Below are positions 27,472-37,386 of a DNA stretch of 64,000 bases, piece after piece. Source of the DNA: Antrodiella citrinella (Eukaryota > Basidiomycota > Agaricomycetes > Polyporales > Steccherinaceae); contig SGPM01000091.1 of NCBI GenBank assembly GCA_004802725.1, positions 22,942 through 86,941 on the forward strand, given 5' to 3'. The position numbers and the translations under genes are program-made. The notes beneath the pieces were generated by a model. That model searched no databases. It had not been told where the DNA came from and saw only the letters and a program-made list of their open reading frames with translations. Position 1 is the first letter of the stretch; every line of letters starts with the position of its first letter.

Positions 27472-27962
27472 GATAGGAATGAGCATGAACAGCTGCGAAG
27501 GAGTTCGGACGACTCTTCTGTTCATCTCTCCTGAAATTTAATTTTCTTGTCTTGCCTTGTTCGTTCGTTTCTCGCGCGCCTTTTTGGACACCATTCGTTT
27601 GTGCTTAATCCCATCCTCCCCTTTTATTATTGTTACATTTTTATTCCTTCTTGCCTTCATTCCCTCCTCTTTTTTGGTGGTCAACCTGATGTTGTCGTTT
27701 TACGAGTTCTAATGATCCTGATGTATATATTTTCGTTCGATGAACGCAGTCCCGTATGCCCTATGCCAATCGCTATGCCATTCTTCGCTAGTCACTTTCA
27801 CCATGCGTCTGTATACATGTGCTATGACATGGTCCGTAAGAAAGCGTCTCATGGTAGGAATGTCCATGAACAGTACACAGATAAATACAAGGTAAGAGGA
27901 ACGACGGAGTATGATACGCAAAACGAAGCGGCACCCAATCAGGATTATGGCCTGCACTGTGA
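27472..27962. other. Convergent 3' spacer between VAC8 and a 7TM gene
   Basis: T-rich DNA at 27530-27670 fits the VAC8 3' UTR. A 167-codon plus-strand open frame (27547-28050) runs through it and into the antisense of the neighbouring gene. I do not consider that frame real. Confidence 0.45.
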
Positions 27963-29259
27963 TCAACCTGTGATCGACAGAACACTCGTGCTGTCATCTT
28001 TTGCGGTCAAACCTACAAGAGGTCCAAATTTCTCGGACTCAGGAGGGTAACCCTCAGCTTCTGAGACGAAATCGTCAGAATGTTGAGTGGAGACACCGAC
28101 TTCAACATCCGCCATAGCGTGTGGACGAGTGCCAGAGGCCCGGGCCCAGTGAATCGTGGACGAGCCAGAGGGCTCCGTGACAGGACCCGGTCGTGTATAA
28201 GCGCGATCTTGGGCCACTCGAAGAATGATGAGGAGCGGCGTGATATACTGTGCAATACCGTCAGAAGAAATCGTGATGTTAGAGGCGATTACTTACCTGG
28301 ACCTGACCGATGAGCGAAAAGAATAGGACGTTGAATGTATTGCCCATAGCATAAGGGACCAAGAAAGCTATGCCGAATGCCGTGTAGAGGACAGCGGCCT
28401 CTATAAGAATAGCGGAGATCGACAAGTACGGCACCTGTATCTGCTTGCCCAGTGCGCCCATCGCCTTACGTCGATTGTGCATCAAATGTGCAACGATGAG
28501 GCCCGTGAGCAGAATGTTCGTCGCTATAGCGGTAGACCAATACCCAAGTTCGATGTTGACATTGATGCTTTGCCATATTGTGCTTCCAGGATGCGTGAGT
28601 TGTGCCAGTAAGAGGCATGACATAACTAGTAGCAATAATTATAAGTCAAGGGATTCAGATAATTCCGCGCAACCTACCAATAGATACCGTGAACATGCAC
28701 ATAGGGACCACCAGCAACCACCATACGGGGGAGACGATCAAGTAGAAGCGGTAGATCTGTTCAAACACGGATGAGCTCATCGTGAAAAGAGGTAAGATAA
28801 TTTAGTATGCGCAGTACCAGGAGGGCGTCCTGAAACCATCCGCCAATTACACATGAGGCCGTGCATATGATGTTAACGGGAACTGTGAAAATAGTACTCG
28901 CGAATGCACCAGGACCACTAGGAAAGTTTCGGTTGTCGACAAATATGACCTGGCTCAGGTGCATATCAATCCCGTTTGACACAGATCCCAGGATGAACAA
29001 TACTGAAATGTATGCCAACCATGCATAGGTGCGGCGGGGTCGACGTTTCCGTTGCATCCATAAGTGGTTGAAGCAAAGGAAAAAGAGAGCGACGTGGATA
29101 CCTAGAGTGGTTCAAATTGGGCACGTTATCAGACGAACAAAGGAGCCACGTACCATAGGCAGCATATGCAACGTCGAAGCCAATGATCGTAGCTCTGTCG
29201 AGCCACAAAGAGGAGATGTCACCGATAGTGACGGCAGTGTATGTGTTGATGGTGGTCAT
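27963..29259 (-). CDS. Seven-transmembrane protein, tandem copy A
   Basis: Integral membrane protein of a large agaricomycete-specific 7TM family of unknown function. It starts MTTINTYTAVTIGDISSLWL; the same start is kept in copy B. Hydrophobic segments are around YAAYGIHVALFFLCF, YAWLAYISVLFILGS, FTVPVNIICTASCVIGG, LIVSPVWWLLVVPMCMFTV, YWSTAIATNILLTGLIVAHL, IEAAVLYTAFGIAFLV and VLFFSLIGQVQYITPLLII, about seven in all. The family signature QDALLIYRFY and a conserved N-x-x-x-T in helix 5 are present. A hydrophilic Ser/Asp-rich C-terminal tail of about 85 residues ends STSVLSITG. Five or six short introns fit. It is a tandem duplicate of the gene at 30766-32104, with start codons 2,845 bp apart. 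It may be a receptor-like protein, but nothing in the sequence shows a ligand. Confidence 0.82.
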
Positions 29260-29759
29260 GACTTTGGCAAGAACGTGTTTCAACTTATGGCACCGATGAG
29301 TGAACGAAGGCTGCCTGACAGACAGCTGGTCGTGGAACGAAATGGCTGGTTTTTGTAGCAAGTTCTGGCGGTAGTGTATGGGCCTTCAGCCGACCGTCCA
29401 TCGGCCCCCGAGAGCGACATGACACTTCTAGACACAAGGGAGAAGATGATATGCGGGACGCATGCTCCAAGGCTGGAGAATAGCTACTTTGCCGCTGGGA
29501 TGATCAACTTGAAGAGAAGACGGAAGATGGCATCTTGTGCCGGACGTGAGGTGCAGTGAAGTCTGGGATCTACAAGGTGTGATTTATGTGAGCAAAACGA
29601 ATATAGCTATCATCCTTCAGCCATAATCCACTGGTCGTATTCGGAGTATGCAGTCATGCCATAGTCAACGATAATGTCGATGTTGGATATTCTGACGTCG
29701 CATTATTAGCGAGGTCAGAGAATATGAACTTGTGAGACTTGTGAAAATACGACTGACCC
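29260..29759. other. Upstream region of 7TM copy A
   Basis: No gene is supported. Parts of the segment, such as the block around 29450-29510 ending GCTGGGATGATC, resemble the matching region upstream of copy B (around 32290-32340). The duplication therefore includes the 5' flank. Confidence 0.45.
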
Positions 29760-30044
29760 AGTGTGAGTTCCCTGTAGCTTCTAGTGATAAGTTCAAACCT
29801 TCCGTGCTAATGAAGAGATCAGATGTCTGACGGCTTTGGCCTGCCACCTCCGGGACTCAAGGAGATCAGAGACTTCGATGGACAGAGAAGTACTAACATG
29901 TGAGTGACGACAAGCGTGCGGGGGTCGTAACTTCCTTAGCCAGTCTGCTCGCACAGGTCTCATTCCCATAGTACAAGTTCGGTGAATTTGAGTGTATGTA
30001 TACCGGGCGGTTGAGTTGAGCACAAAGTTTCCCTGCTTCAACAA
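29760..30044 (-). pseudogene. Decayed C-terminal tail of a 7TM paralogue (unit A)
   Basis: Minus-strand pieces in two frames read LSIEVSDLLESRRW and then GQSRQTSDLFISTEGLNLSL. They align with LSVKDSDLNHYQWS and GETTQTSDLFIDAQVTQALS at 32600-32891 in unit B. The frame shifts between the two pieces and there is no membrane part. I infer the tail of a further paralogue that was already broken, or broke after duplication. Confidence 0.5.
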
Positions 30045-30765
30045 AGCGTGTCAATGTAAAGAAGCGGAAGAGTAGCGAAAATCTGTTTCGAAGTGGATAC
30101 TTAGCGTTAAATCATGATCACACAGGGTGCGGGACCCGGTTTCCTGCTGTATGAAATGATGAAGATATTGTGAAGAAAGTTTAAAAAAGCATTATGATTT
30201 TACCATCGAGAAGATCGTGAACATATCGTGTTATCTTCAAACTTTTATCACAATCTTACTTAGAATTTGCTGCAAGGGAAGAGCATGAAAATAATCGAAC
30301 ATTTATCACAATTTGTTTATCATTTTTTCAACAGCCAAAGCCAAGTGCGCACCCTGCCCTGTGTCAGTCGAGTTTTCAGTTTTCAAATTGGCCAACTCGG
30401 AGGAAGGCGATCACCTGACCGTGTACGTATCACAAGACTAGTGACGCGACGCATTTCAATTTTTCAATTTTCCGCAACTGATTCTGAACCGACTCGGAGA
30501 AGTTGCAGAAGTCAACAGTGTCATCGCCTCAGACGAGCTTGAAAGAATGCCGAGGGCCTCCGAAAAAGAGACGTGATCGAAGACGCAAATGAGGTCTACA
30601 CACACGAGCACAGTTACTGAACAAACACACCGAGGATGCGCGTACACAATTAAAACAAGGAGGGTAAAAAATATGCAAGGTGTTCGGGCCTGAAAAGAAA
30701 TGAAATCGCGCAATTGCATGGTCACGATCTGCACGCCACCCCTATGATCGAGTTCGTGATCATGA
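30045..30765. other. Spacer between duplication units
   Basis: No complete gene is seen. The segment 30412-30535 resembles 33056-33175, the DNA just upstream of the SprT-like gene, for example GTGACGCGACGC shared at 30441 and about 33087. It is followed at 30547 by ATGCCGAGGGCC, which resembles that gene's start (Met-Pro-Arg-Ala), then a stop within ten codons. Confidence 0.5.
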
Positions 30766-32104
30766 TCAACTCGCGATCGCCGACGTATGCATCACTACAT
30801 TACTGTCATCTTCCGAAACACTGAAATCGCTTGTGCTGTCATCTTTTTCAGCCAACACGAGAGGTCCTGGTTTCTCGGAGTCAGGAAGGTAACTCTCGCG
30901 GTCTGAGACAGAATCGCCAGAGTGTTGTACGGTAACACGGGCTTCGATATCTGTGCCAATGGTGTGCGGTTGATTGCCAGAGGCACGGGCCCAACGGATC
31001 GTGGATGTGGCAGTAGGCTCTGTGACAGGGCCTTGTCTTGTATAAGCACGGTCCTGAGCTACTCGAAGAATGATGAGGAGCGGCGTGATATACTACAAGT
31101 CACTGTCAGCACAAATCACGATATCGAGAATGGTAGTTGACAGACCTGGATCTGACCGATGAGCGAGAAGAACAGAACGTTAAACGTATTGCCCATAGCG
31201 TAAGGGACCAAGAAAGCTACGCCGAACGCCGTGTAGAGGAATGCTGCCTCTATGAACATAGCGGATACCGTCAAGTATGGTACCCGTGTCTGCTTGCCTA
31301 GTGCACCCGCCACCTTACGCCGCATGTGCACCAAGTGCGCAACGATGAGTACCGTGAGTAGGATGTTTGTCACTATAGTTGTACACCAGTATGCGAGTTC
31401 GATATTGACGTTGGTACGCTGCCAGATCGTGCTTCCAGGATGTGTGAGCTGTGCCAGCAAGAGGCATGACATCACTAGCGAGAAGTATCAGTGAGTGAGT
31501 TCTGAGAGGACATCCGACTCAACGTACCGATAGACACTGTGAACATGCATATAGGAACGGCCAATAACCACCATACAGGGGAGACAATTACATAGAAACG
31601 GAAGATCTGTCTCAATACATATGAGCTCAACGTACGCGGGGATGGAATGATTTGTAGACATTACCAGGAGAGCGTCCTGTAGCCATCCGCCGATGACACA
31701 AGCCGCCGTGCAAATGATGTTAACGGGGACTGTAAAAATAGTGCTCGCGAAAGCACCAGGGCCACCAGGAAAGTTTCGGTTGTCGACAAATATGACTTGA
31801 CCCATATGCATGTCAATCCCGTTTGATACAGAGCCTAGGATGAACAGTGCTGAAATGTACGCCAGCCATGCGTACGTTCGACGGGGCCGACGCTTCCGTT
31901 GCGTCCATAAGTGGTTGAAGCAAAGGAAAAAGAGAGCGACGTGGATACCTAGAGTGATTCAGATTGGGCACGTTCTCAGACGAACAGACACCACATACCG
32001 TAGGCAGCATATGCAACATCGAGGCCGATAATTGTAGCTCTGTCGAGCCACAAAGAGGAGATGTCACCAACGGTAGCAGCTGCGTAAGTGTTGATAGTAG
32101 TCAT
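30766..32104 (-). CDS. Seven-transmembrane protein, tandem copy B
   Basis: Paralogue of the gene at 27963-29259, sharing most residues across the membrane core: SSLWLDRATIIGLDVAYAAYG, GIDMHMGQVIFVDNRNFPGG, STIFTVPVNIICTAACVIGG and AYWCTTIVTNILLTVLIVAHL. Helix 6-7 reads IEAAFLYTAFGVAFLVPYAM. The start MTTINTYAAATVGD is at 32104. The C-terminal tail differs more than the helices and is longer. It reads through TSDFSVSEDDSNVVMHT and ends AIAS plus TGA at 30766-30768. The intron positions match copy A. A conserved core with a diverging cytoplasmic tail suggests both copies are still under selection; this is inference. Function and ligand are unknown. Confidence 0.82.
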
Positions 32105-32599
32105 GACTTTGGCCAGGAGTGCGAGCTCCAACCTGGACCGCCAGTGAAGCGAACGAGACGGGCTTCTTGTCAAACAGCTGGGGGAATGTACTGGTTAGCT
32201 TTTGTACCCAAGTCCAGCGGCATTGTATGGATATCCAGCGCGCGGTCCCGAGCGCAATATTAATGTGAAAACCATAGAAGTGAAGCAGATGGTATGCGGA
32301 CATTCCGGAGAGTATCTGTCATATCGCTGGGATGATCCATCAGAACTTGGAGATGTGCATGGCAGCAATGCGGCGTCTTGAGGCCAGACTTGAAGTGAAT
32401 TCTGTGCTTGGGCGCTGCAATGCAGTGCAAGTTGTGATAATAATATCCAAACGAATGTAGCCGATTCAAGTTCATCTTCTCACCGAGCAGAGACAAAACA
32501 CTCTGGGTATTTAAAGCATGCAGCTCAGCGGCAGCAGCTGTAGCTGAGTCGGTGCAATTATATCCTGTCGTCGATCTCGAGATTAGAAAACATGAACTC
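32105..32599. other. Upstream region of 7TM copy B
   Basis: No gene is supported. It corresponds to 29260-29759 upstream of copy A. Confidence 0.4.
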
Positions 32600-32891
32600 A
32601 GACAACCCAGCTTCGAAATAGTACCCAGAGTACCTGTATGAATGTTCGGTAAAAAGCTGCAACCTTCTCACTCTTTAGCGAACTCAAAGCCTGCGTGACT
32701 TGAGCATCGATGAAAAGATCGGATGTCTGAGTGGTTTCGCCTCCACGGCTCCATTGGTAGTGATTCAGATCAGAGTCTTTGACAGATAAATTCAAGCCAT
32801 GGTCGACATCCGTTCCGGGACGCGGTGTCCAGTGACTGACGGCCCACGGCCCGGGCGCGTGTGGACTCATCTCAGCCACGAGTACTAGCAC
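32600..32891 (-). pseudogene. Decayed C-terminal tail of a 7TM paralogue (unit B)
   Basis: A 97-codon minus-strand open frame reads LVLVAEMSPHAPGPWAVSHW, then PGTDVDHGLNLSVKDSDLN and GGETTQTSDLFIDAQ. Its start resembles the post-helix-7 tail of the intact copies, where LRVAQDRAYTRPGPVTEP precedes an HWARASG segment. There is no membrane part and no splice site leading to one. It is the better preserved partner of 29760-30044. Confidence 0.5.
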
Positions 32892-33233
32892 AGGTCTAAG
32901 ACTCTAAGTTACATATGCAACTTGCACTTGAATGTACCGTGCGGTTGGATCGAACAAGCAGGGTAATTATCCCGCTGTAATGAAATGAGGGGTATGAAGG
33001 CAGAGTGGTGTTTCTCATGCGACCGGGAGGAAGCGGTCCGATTATGGCTACACGGTCACCTGATCATGTATGCATCACGAGATCTGTGACGCGACGCGTC
33101 TGAGTCTCCGCCGGCTTGAACTTCGTCGAACGCAGTCGTAGTACTGACAGTCGACAGTATCATACTCATCAATCACTGTTCTATACTCGTCGCTATTTCT
33201 CTTGCGTTTCATCCTCAAGCCAAGCAAAGATAG

Positions 33234-35024
33234 ATGCCTCGAGCTATCCGGGGTATCGTTTGGGACAGTGACTCAGAGTTGGAAGAGGCCGGCGATCATC
33301 AGTCAGTACATTGTTCGAATTGAATCATGTAGTTCTCAGAGACACTGAAAGAAATAACTTTTAACTTCAAGCGGAGACGCGATTGAAGATGTGATTGAGA
33401 TTTCGTCGTCTGACGAGGATGACTTTCGCCGGTACGGTCTAAGTATTCCGCTCTGGCTTCATTCACAATATTCACGCCGTTTTGAATCAGAATCCAAACA
33501 CAGCCAGAAAGAAGCGCGTCACGCATTGCAGAAAAAAAGGACCAGACTATGAAGACTAGCAAGACCAGGATTCAAACTGAAGTCATTGACCTGACACTCT
33601 CGGACTCGGATTCGGACTCGAATATTTCGCCTCCAGCTGCTGGGCAGCGCGTTCAACCTGATGAGTACGAAGACAACACAGCAGGTGTACTGACACTGTG
33701 AGTTACACTTCACCCTTTCTCATGAATCTTGCTGACCTATCGCCGTAGCAACGAACCCAGAAGTGCTCGTAAGCCTCTTGGAACACCTAACGCGAAGAAG
33801 GCGAAGGCTCCAAGTCTTCGCCAGGTCATCGCATCAAGCTCTGTTCCCTCTCTTGACGCCATCATTGATGTGCAACCTGGGAGTGCCCCAACAACTCCGC
33901 GCAAGCCCAAATCTTCAACTCCGAACACTCCTCGTGCTGGTTCAAAGAAGGCGACCATTGCTGTCGAGCAAGAGCGTAGAGAAGCTTACGCGCAGAAAGT
34001 CTTTGACGAGCTGAACCGCATCGTGTTTTCTGAAGGACTTCCGGTGGAGACGAAATTGAACTGGAACGTGCGGCTGTTGACGACTGCAGGCAGGGCCAAG
34101 TGGCACCGGTACGTACCGTTCTCTTTGTGTCATTGGCGAACATATATCCTGATTAAGGTTTCACAGGTCGAAGGATGGAACGCAGACTGTCGAGATAGAG
34201 TTGGCAGTCAAGATATTGGACGAAGATGCTCGAATACGAAATACACTTGCTCACGAGATGTGCCACTTAGCGTGCTGGATAATAGACAAAACCCCACAGG
34301 AGAATCACGGCAGGTTGTTCAAGTCTTGGTGAATCGATTGAAAATCGTCACGCCGAGCTATCTGTTCATGTGATCTTTTTCTAGGGCTACGAAAGTCATG
34401 CGCAAGATGCCACATATTGAGATCACAGTGAGTTGAATCTTCACTTCTTTCAGAGCTCAGGCTAACGATGTCGCTCACCAGACAAGACATAGCTACAACA
34501 TCAACTATCCATACGAATGGAGTGAGTACAGTCTTGCGAGTATTGCTAGAGCACTAATTTAACTTTAGTTGTAGAATGCGAGGGCTGCGCCAAGATGTGG
34601 GTTCGTGAATGTCAGAGGATTGGCCACTGGACTGACATCTACCAGATACGGCCGTTTTAGCAAGTCAATTAGAACAGATGAGTGTGGTACGTCTACTCGT
34701 GTCATCTTCCTAGACTCAAAGCTGAGACACATACATCAGTCTGCGGCGCCTGCAAAGTCGGCAAACTCGTTCCTCTATTCACCACTCGTACTTCCTCCAC
34801 CTCTGGAAAGGCCTCTGTAGGGGCACGCAACGCTGCATCCACGGGCCTTGGTGAGCGTATTCGACGCGTCTTTCGTATTTTCCATTGACACGTCATCTTT
34901 ATCAGATTCCCCAACATTAGAGAAACCGTCTGCGAAATCCGCCGGAATCGACTCAGACGATGACGATTTCGACAGACTAGTCCAGTCCCTAGGTGGCTTG
35001 GATATCACATCTAGCATGATCTAG
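33234..35024 (+). CDS. GCNA/SprT-like metalloprotease with acidic SIM-containing N-terminus
   Basis: Probable DNA-protein-crosslink repair protease of the GCNA (ACRC) group. It starts MPRAIRGIVWDSDSELEEAG. The disordered acidic N-terminal part contains DVIEISSSDEDDF and EVIDLTLSDSDSDS, two textbook-like SUMO-interaction motifs (hydrophobic core followed by Ser/Asp/Glu). Next come a basic Ser/Pro linker with NTPRAGSKKATIAVEQERRE and the SprT domain: ELNRIVFSEGLPVETKLNWN, LLTTAGRAKWHRS, VEIELAVKILDEDARIRNTL, the zinc-protease motif HEMCH in AHEMCHLACWII, and NHGRLFKSWATKVMRKMPHI. A zinc ribbon has paired cysteines in CEGCAKIYGRFSKSI and CVCGACKVGKL. A short acidic C-terminus ends GLDITSSMI. No HMG box follows. 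The architecture is well supported by eye; the role in crosslink repair is from the family. Confidence 0.88.
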
Positions 35025-35352
35025 GACAGTATGAGATGCTGTCGCTAGATGATCATCGCAAGTCGGGCTTCGGGCTTCCCTCCAACGAATCCTTTGATGA
35101 ATGTGACGAACAATAACATCTGTAGATATAGGACAGGTGGTGAAATAAGACCTAACGTCAACGTACGACGTTTCCGCGAAAGTGGGGGTACTGTATACAT
35201 AGCTTTGTCTGCCAGTCGACTGCGAAAATCCGTTGAATATCCATATAAAAATCCGAGTATGGAGATGAGCCTGAGCATGCTAACAGAGAGCCTATCAGCT
35301 TTTCCAAAAAGGTAGTATACAATTGTACATGGTGTGAAGAAATCATCAGTGT
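35025..35352. other. Convergent 3' spacer
   Basis: 328 bp between the ends of the SprT-like and F-box genes, which converge. It holds AT-rich UTR-like sequence and no supported gene. Confidence 0.5.
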
Positions 35353-36699
35353 TCAGACGAACTGTAAGATGCCTAGCGCCTCTAGGACTGGCAGATTCTT
35401 GATGATCGCTTCTTTGAACTGTCGTTTTGTAGTAGAGTTCGACTGCAAATCAAACTTTGCTTCTGTCAAAGCTTTACATCGTTCCAAAGCCCAACCAACC
35501 TTGTCCCAATTGGTAGAGAGGAGATGTCGGAAGAAGTGATCCAGCCCAACCTCGATCGCGTCTTCGTGCGACTCGGGCGGAGATGACAGCGTGACCGAGA
35601 TAACTCGGATTGATTGGGGGATGAATGGCAGGATGTTGGCTACGTATGACCATCCCGAGCGGAGGTCAGCCGGAGCAGCCCACTCAGGGTGTATACATAC
35701 TCGCAGATGCAGCGTCGTAAGTACCGTGCAAGACGCGATATTCAACGATTTCATTGTGTTGGAAACGGACGCTATAAGGAAACAACATGAGACAATGCTG
35801 AATATTTGAGTAGAGGCGTACTGACGGGTTGCGACTTGTCGGGTGAGACGGCATATGTCCAAATCCAGGCTCTTCAGATTATCACCAGCGTCTCGAATGA
35901 GCTGCCCAAACGAATGTGCATCGGAAATCGAGCTGCATCGCAAGTCTAGACAGCGCAGACTCTGAGCAGTCTTAGTCTGGCGGAGACCAGTGATGAACGC
36001 CTGGCTAGTGGATACGTGAGCCATGCTGAAATCTTCGACAGCGAGTGCGGTCGGGGTGACGAGTCGAGCGACATTACTCCAAGACATTGCGTCGAACTCA
36101 ATGCCTAGAACTTCAAGCTTCTTGAGTGCTCCGAAAGCTTGTAGGATTTGGAATACACTCCTGGTGTACTGAGACGTTCCGAGGTCATACGACTCTACGC
36201 GGACAAGCCTTAGGGTGTCAAAGCTTCGCGGAATCGGTGGCCATACCACAGGCCAGAGCCCCCTCGCGTTCCTTTTGGACGCGCCTCCCCAAACAACCTC
36301 ATCCAAGGTCAGGGTCTTCAGGGACGTCAAGCGATCAAGCACCGATACAAGCACGTACGGGCCGATGAGACACCGCTCAACGTTGGCGTGCTTGTTCTCT
36401 CCGCTCAAGCAGAGGGAGCGGATGAACGGTCGGATGCTCGGAGCCGCGTCCAAGAAGCGCAGAAAGGTATCGTACCCTCCGAAAAGAGCATCACCGCAGA
36501 TGCGAATGGATTGGAAGAGGTGATATCGCGTAGATGGTCGCCATTCGCGGGAGACGAGCGAGCACGTGGCGAGAGCAGGTTTGTCGTCGTGGAGGTGATC
36601 AATGATGATGTCGACAAGCTCAAGTGGGATATGCAAGTTTGTGCATTGGACCGGTCTGGTGTCCATGACTGCTACCCGAGCTATTGCACGAGCAACCAT
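35353..36699 (-). CDS. F-box protein with leucine-rich C-terminal half
   Basis: Substrate adaptor of SCF ubiquitin ligases. The frame is open for 448 codons. The F-box is close to the N-terminus: LHIPLELVDIIIDHLHDD, then CSLVSREWRPSTRYHLFQSI. Weak leucine-rich repeats follow (RPFIRSLCLSG, LTSLKTLTLDEVVW, LRCLDLRCSS, LKSLDLDICRL, MKSLNIASC). The first Met (36699) gives MVARAIARVAVMDTRPVQC; Met12 at 36666 is an alternative start. Within the frame, the stretch from GTCAGTACG to TTATAG near 35775-35828 looks like a 54-nt in-frame intron. Splicing it would give VATPSVSNTMKSLNIASC. Such F-box genes are numerous and fast-evolving in Agaricomycetes, so no target can be inferred. Confidence 0.8.
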   Translation of the reverse strand: MVARAIARVAVMDTRPVQCTNLHIPLELVDIIIDHLHDDKPALATCSLVSREWRPSTRYHLFQSIRICGDALFGGYDTFLRFLDAAPSIRPFIRSLCLSGENKHANVERCLIGPYVLVSVLDRLTSLKTLTLDEVVWGGASKRNARGLWPVVWPPIPRSFDTLRLVRVESYDLGTSQYTRSVFQILQAFGALKKLEVLGIEFDAMSWSNVARLVTPTALAVEDFSMAHVSTSQAFITGLRQTKTAQSLRCLDLRCSSISDAHSFGQLIRDAGDNLKSLDLDICRLTRQVATRQYASTQIFSIVSCCFLIASVSNTMKSLNIASCTVLTTLHLRVCIHPEWAAPADLRSGWSYVANILPFIPQSIRVISVTLSSPPESHEDAIEVGLDHFFRHLLSTNWDKVGWALERCKALTEAKFDLQSNSTTKRQFKEAIIKNLPVLEALGILQFV

Positions 36700-36860
36700 T
36701 AGTGCTCGATGTGCTCAGGAGTCTTGCCGACGGGTCCGGTCGTTGTCGATGACGGCAGGATGTCGAACACGACGAAGAAGATGTTGCCGCTGGCCTCGCG
36801 GCCGTCCCAGTGCATGACATTGACGGCGGCAGGAACGAAGAGTTTGATTATCCATTAGTT
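36699..36860 (-). pseudogene. Orphan coding-like fragment upstream of the F-box gene
   Basis: The minus strand is open and strongly C-ending in its codons. It reads IIKLFVPAAVNVMHWDGRE, then ASGNIFFVVFDILPSS and TGPVGKTPEHIEH, and stops with TAA. The composition looks like a genuine, highly expressed coding exon, but no upstream exon or acceptor is visible beyond 36860. Its stop overlaps the first ATG of the F-box frame (TAATG). I do not recognise the protein. It may be the last exon of a lost gene or a captured fragment. Confidence 0.35.
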
Positions 36861-37096
36861 TTGGCGATAGCTATATTCTAGGTTTATCTGAAATATGTCG
36901 GAGAATGCCGAAAGAACTTCACAGTGGCAAACCTTAAAGCAGCGCGCATCACAGAGGAATCAGCCTTGATCGTCAAACGAATCGTTCTCGCAGCTGCCCT
37001 CGCCCTCAAGTCCCGACCCCCGCTCTCGTCAAGGTCCGTTACAGTCGCTGCACTTGTTGAACTTAGTAGCTGAGATTATTACACAAGCCATCCACT

Positions 37097-37386
37097 ATGA
37101 CCCACGACGCTATCTGGTTCTCTCGCCCTCGCAAGTACGGAAAGGGCAGTCGTCAATGGTGAGAATGTTTCGGATACTCATCCCCTGAACTCAGTCCGAC
37201 TCACCTGGATACCTCTGTGCAGCCGACTCTGCGCTCACCAGGCAGGTCTCATCCGCAAGTACGGAATTGACCTCTGCCGTCAATGCTTCCGTGAAAAGTC
37301 TGCTGCTATTGGCTTCACCAAGGTACGTTCGATCTGCCCAGTCTTCGTATAGACTTTCTGACCCTTCTGGTTTATAGACACGATGA
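37097..37386 (+). CDS. RPS29: 40S ribosomal protein S29 (uS14)
   Basis: Small zinc-binding protein of the 40S ribosomal head. Exons are 37097-37158, 37223-37322 and 37378-37386. They encode 56 residues, the family's usual length: [20 protein letters not shown], then [19 protein letters not shown] and [17 protein letters not shown]. The zinc ligands are the two C-x-x-C pairs, CRLC and CRQC. The last coding exon holds only ACA CGA TGA, that is Thr, Arg and stop. The ATG context (CACT before ATG, then ACC) and the compact gene fit a ribosomal protein gene. It is too short to stand out in an open-frame scan but is unambiguous. Confidence 0.96.

Larger units (their letters stand above)
27963..30565 (-). 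repeat. Tandem segmental duplication, unit A
   Basis: Unit A contains 7TM copy A, the tail relic and a promoter-like block (30412-30535). The same order recurs in 30766-33250. Offsets between matching points are about 2.85 kb in the genes and about 2.64 kb in the promoter-like block, so small indels have accumulated. Confidence 0.7.
30766..33250 (-). repeat. Tandem segmental duplication, unit B
   Basis: Unit B contains 7TM copy B, the tail relic at 32600-32891 and the block at 33056-33175. Here the block is followed directly by the intact SprT-like gene, so unit B probably has the original arrangement and unit A is the copy. Confidence 0.65.

Noticed and set aside
27547..28050. 167-codon plus-strand open frame after VAC8
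   Set aside because: It begins in a T-rich 3' UTR and runs into the antisense of the 7TM gene's tail.
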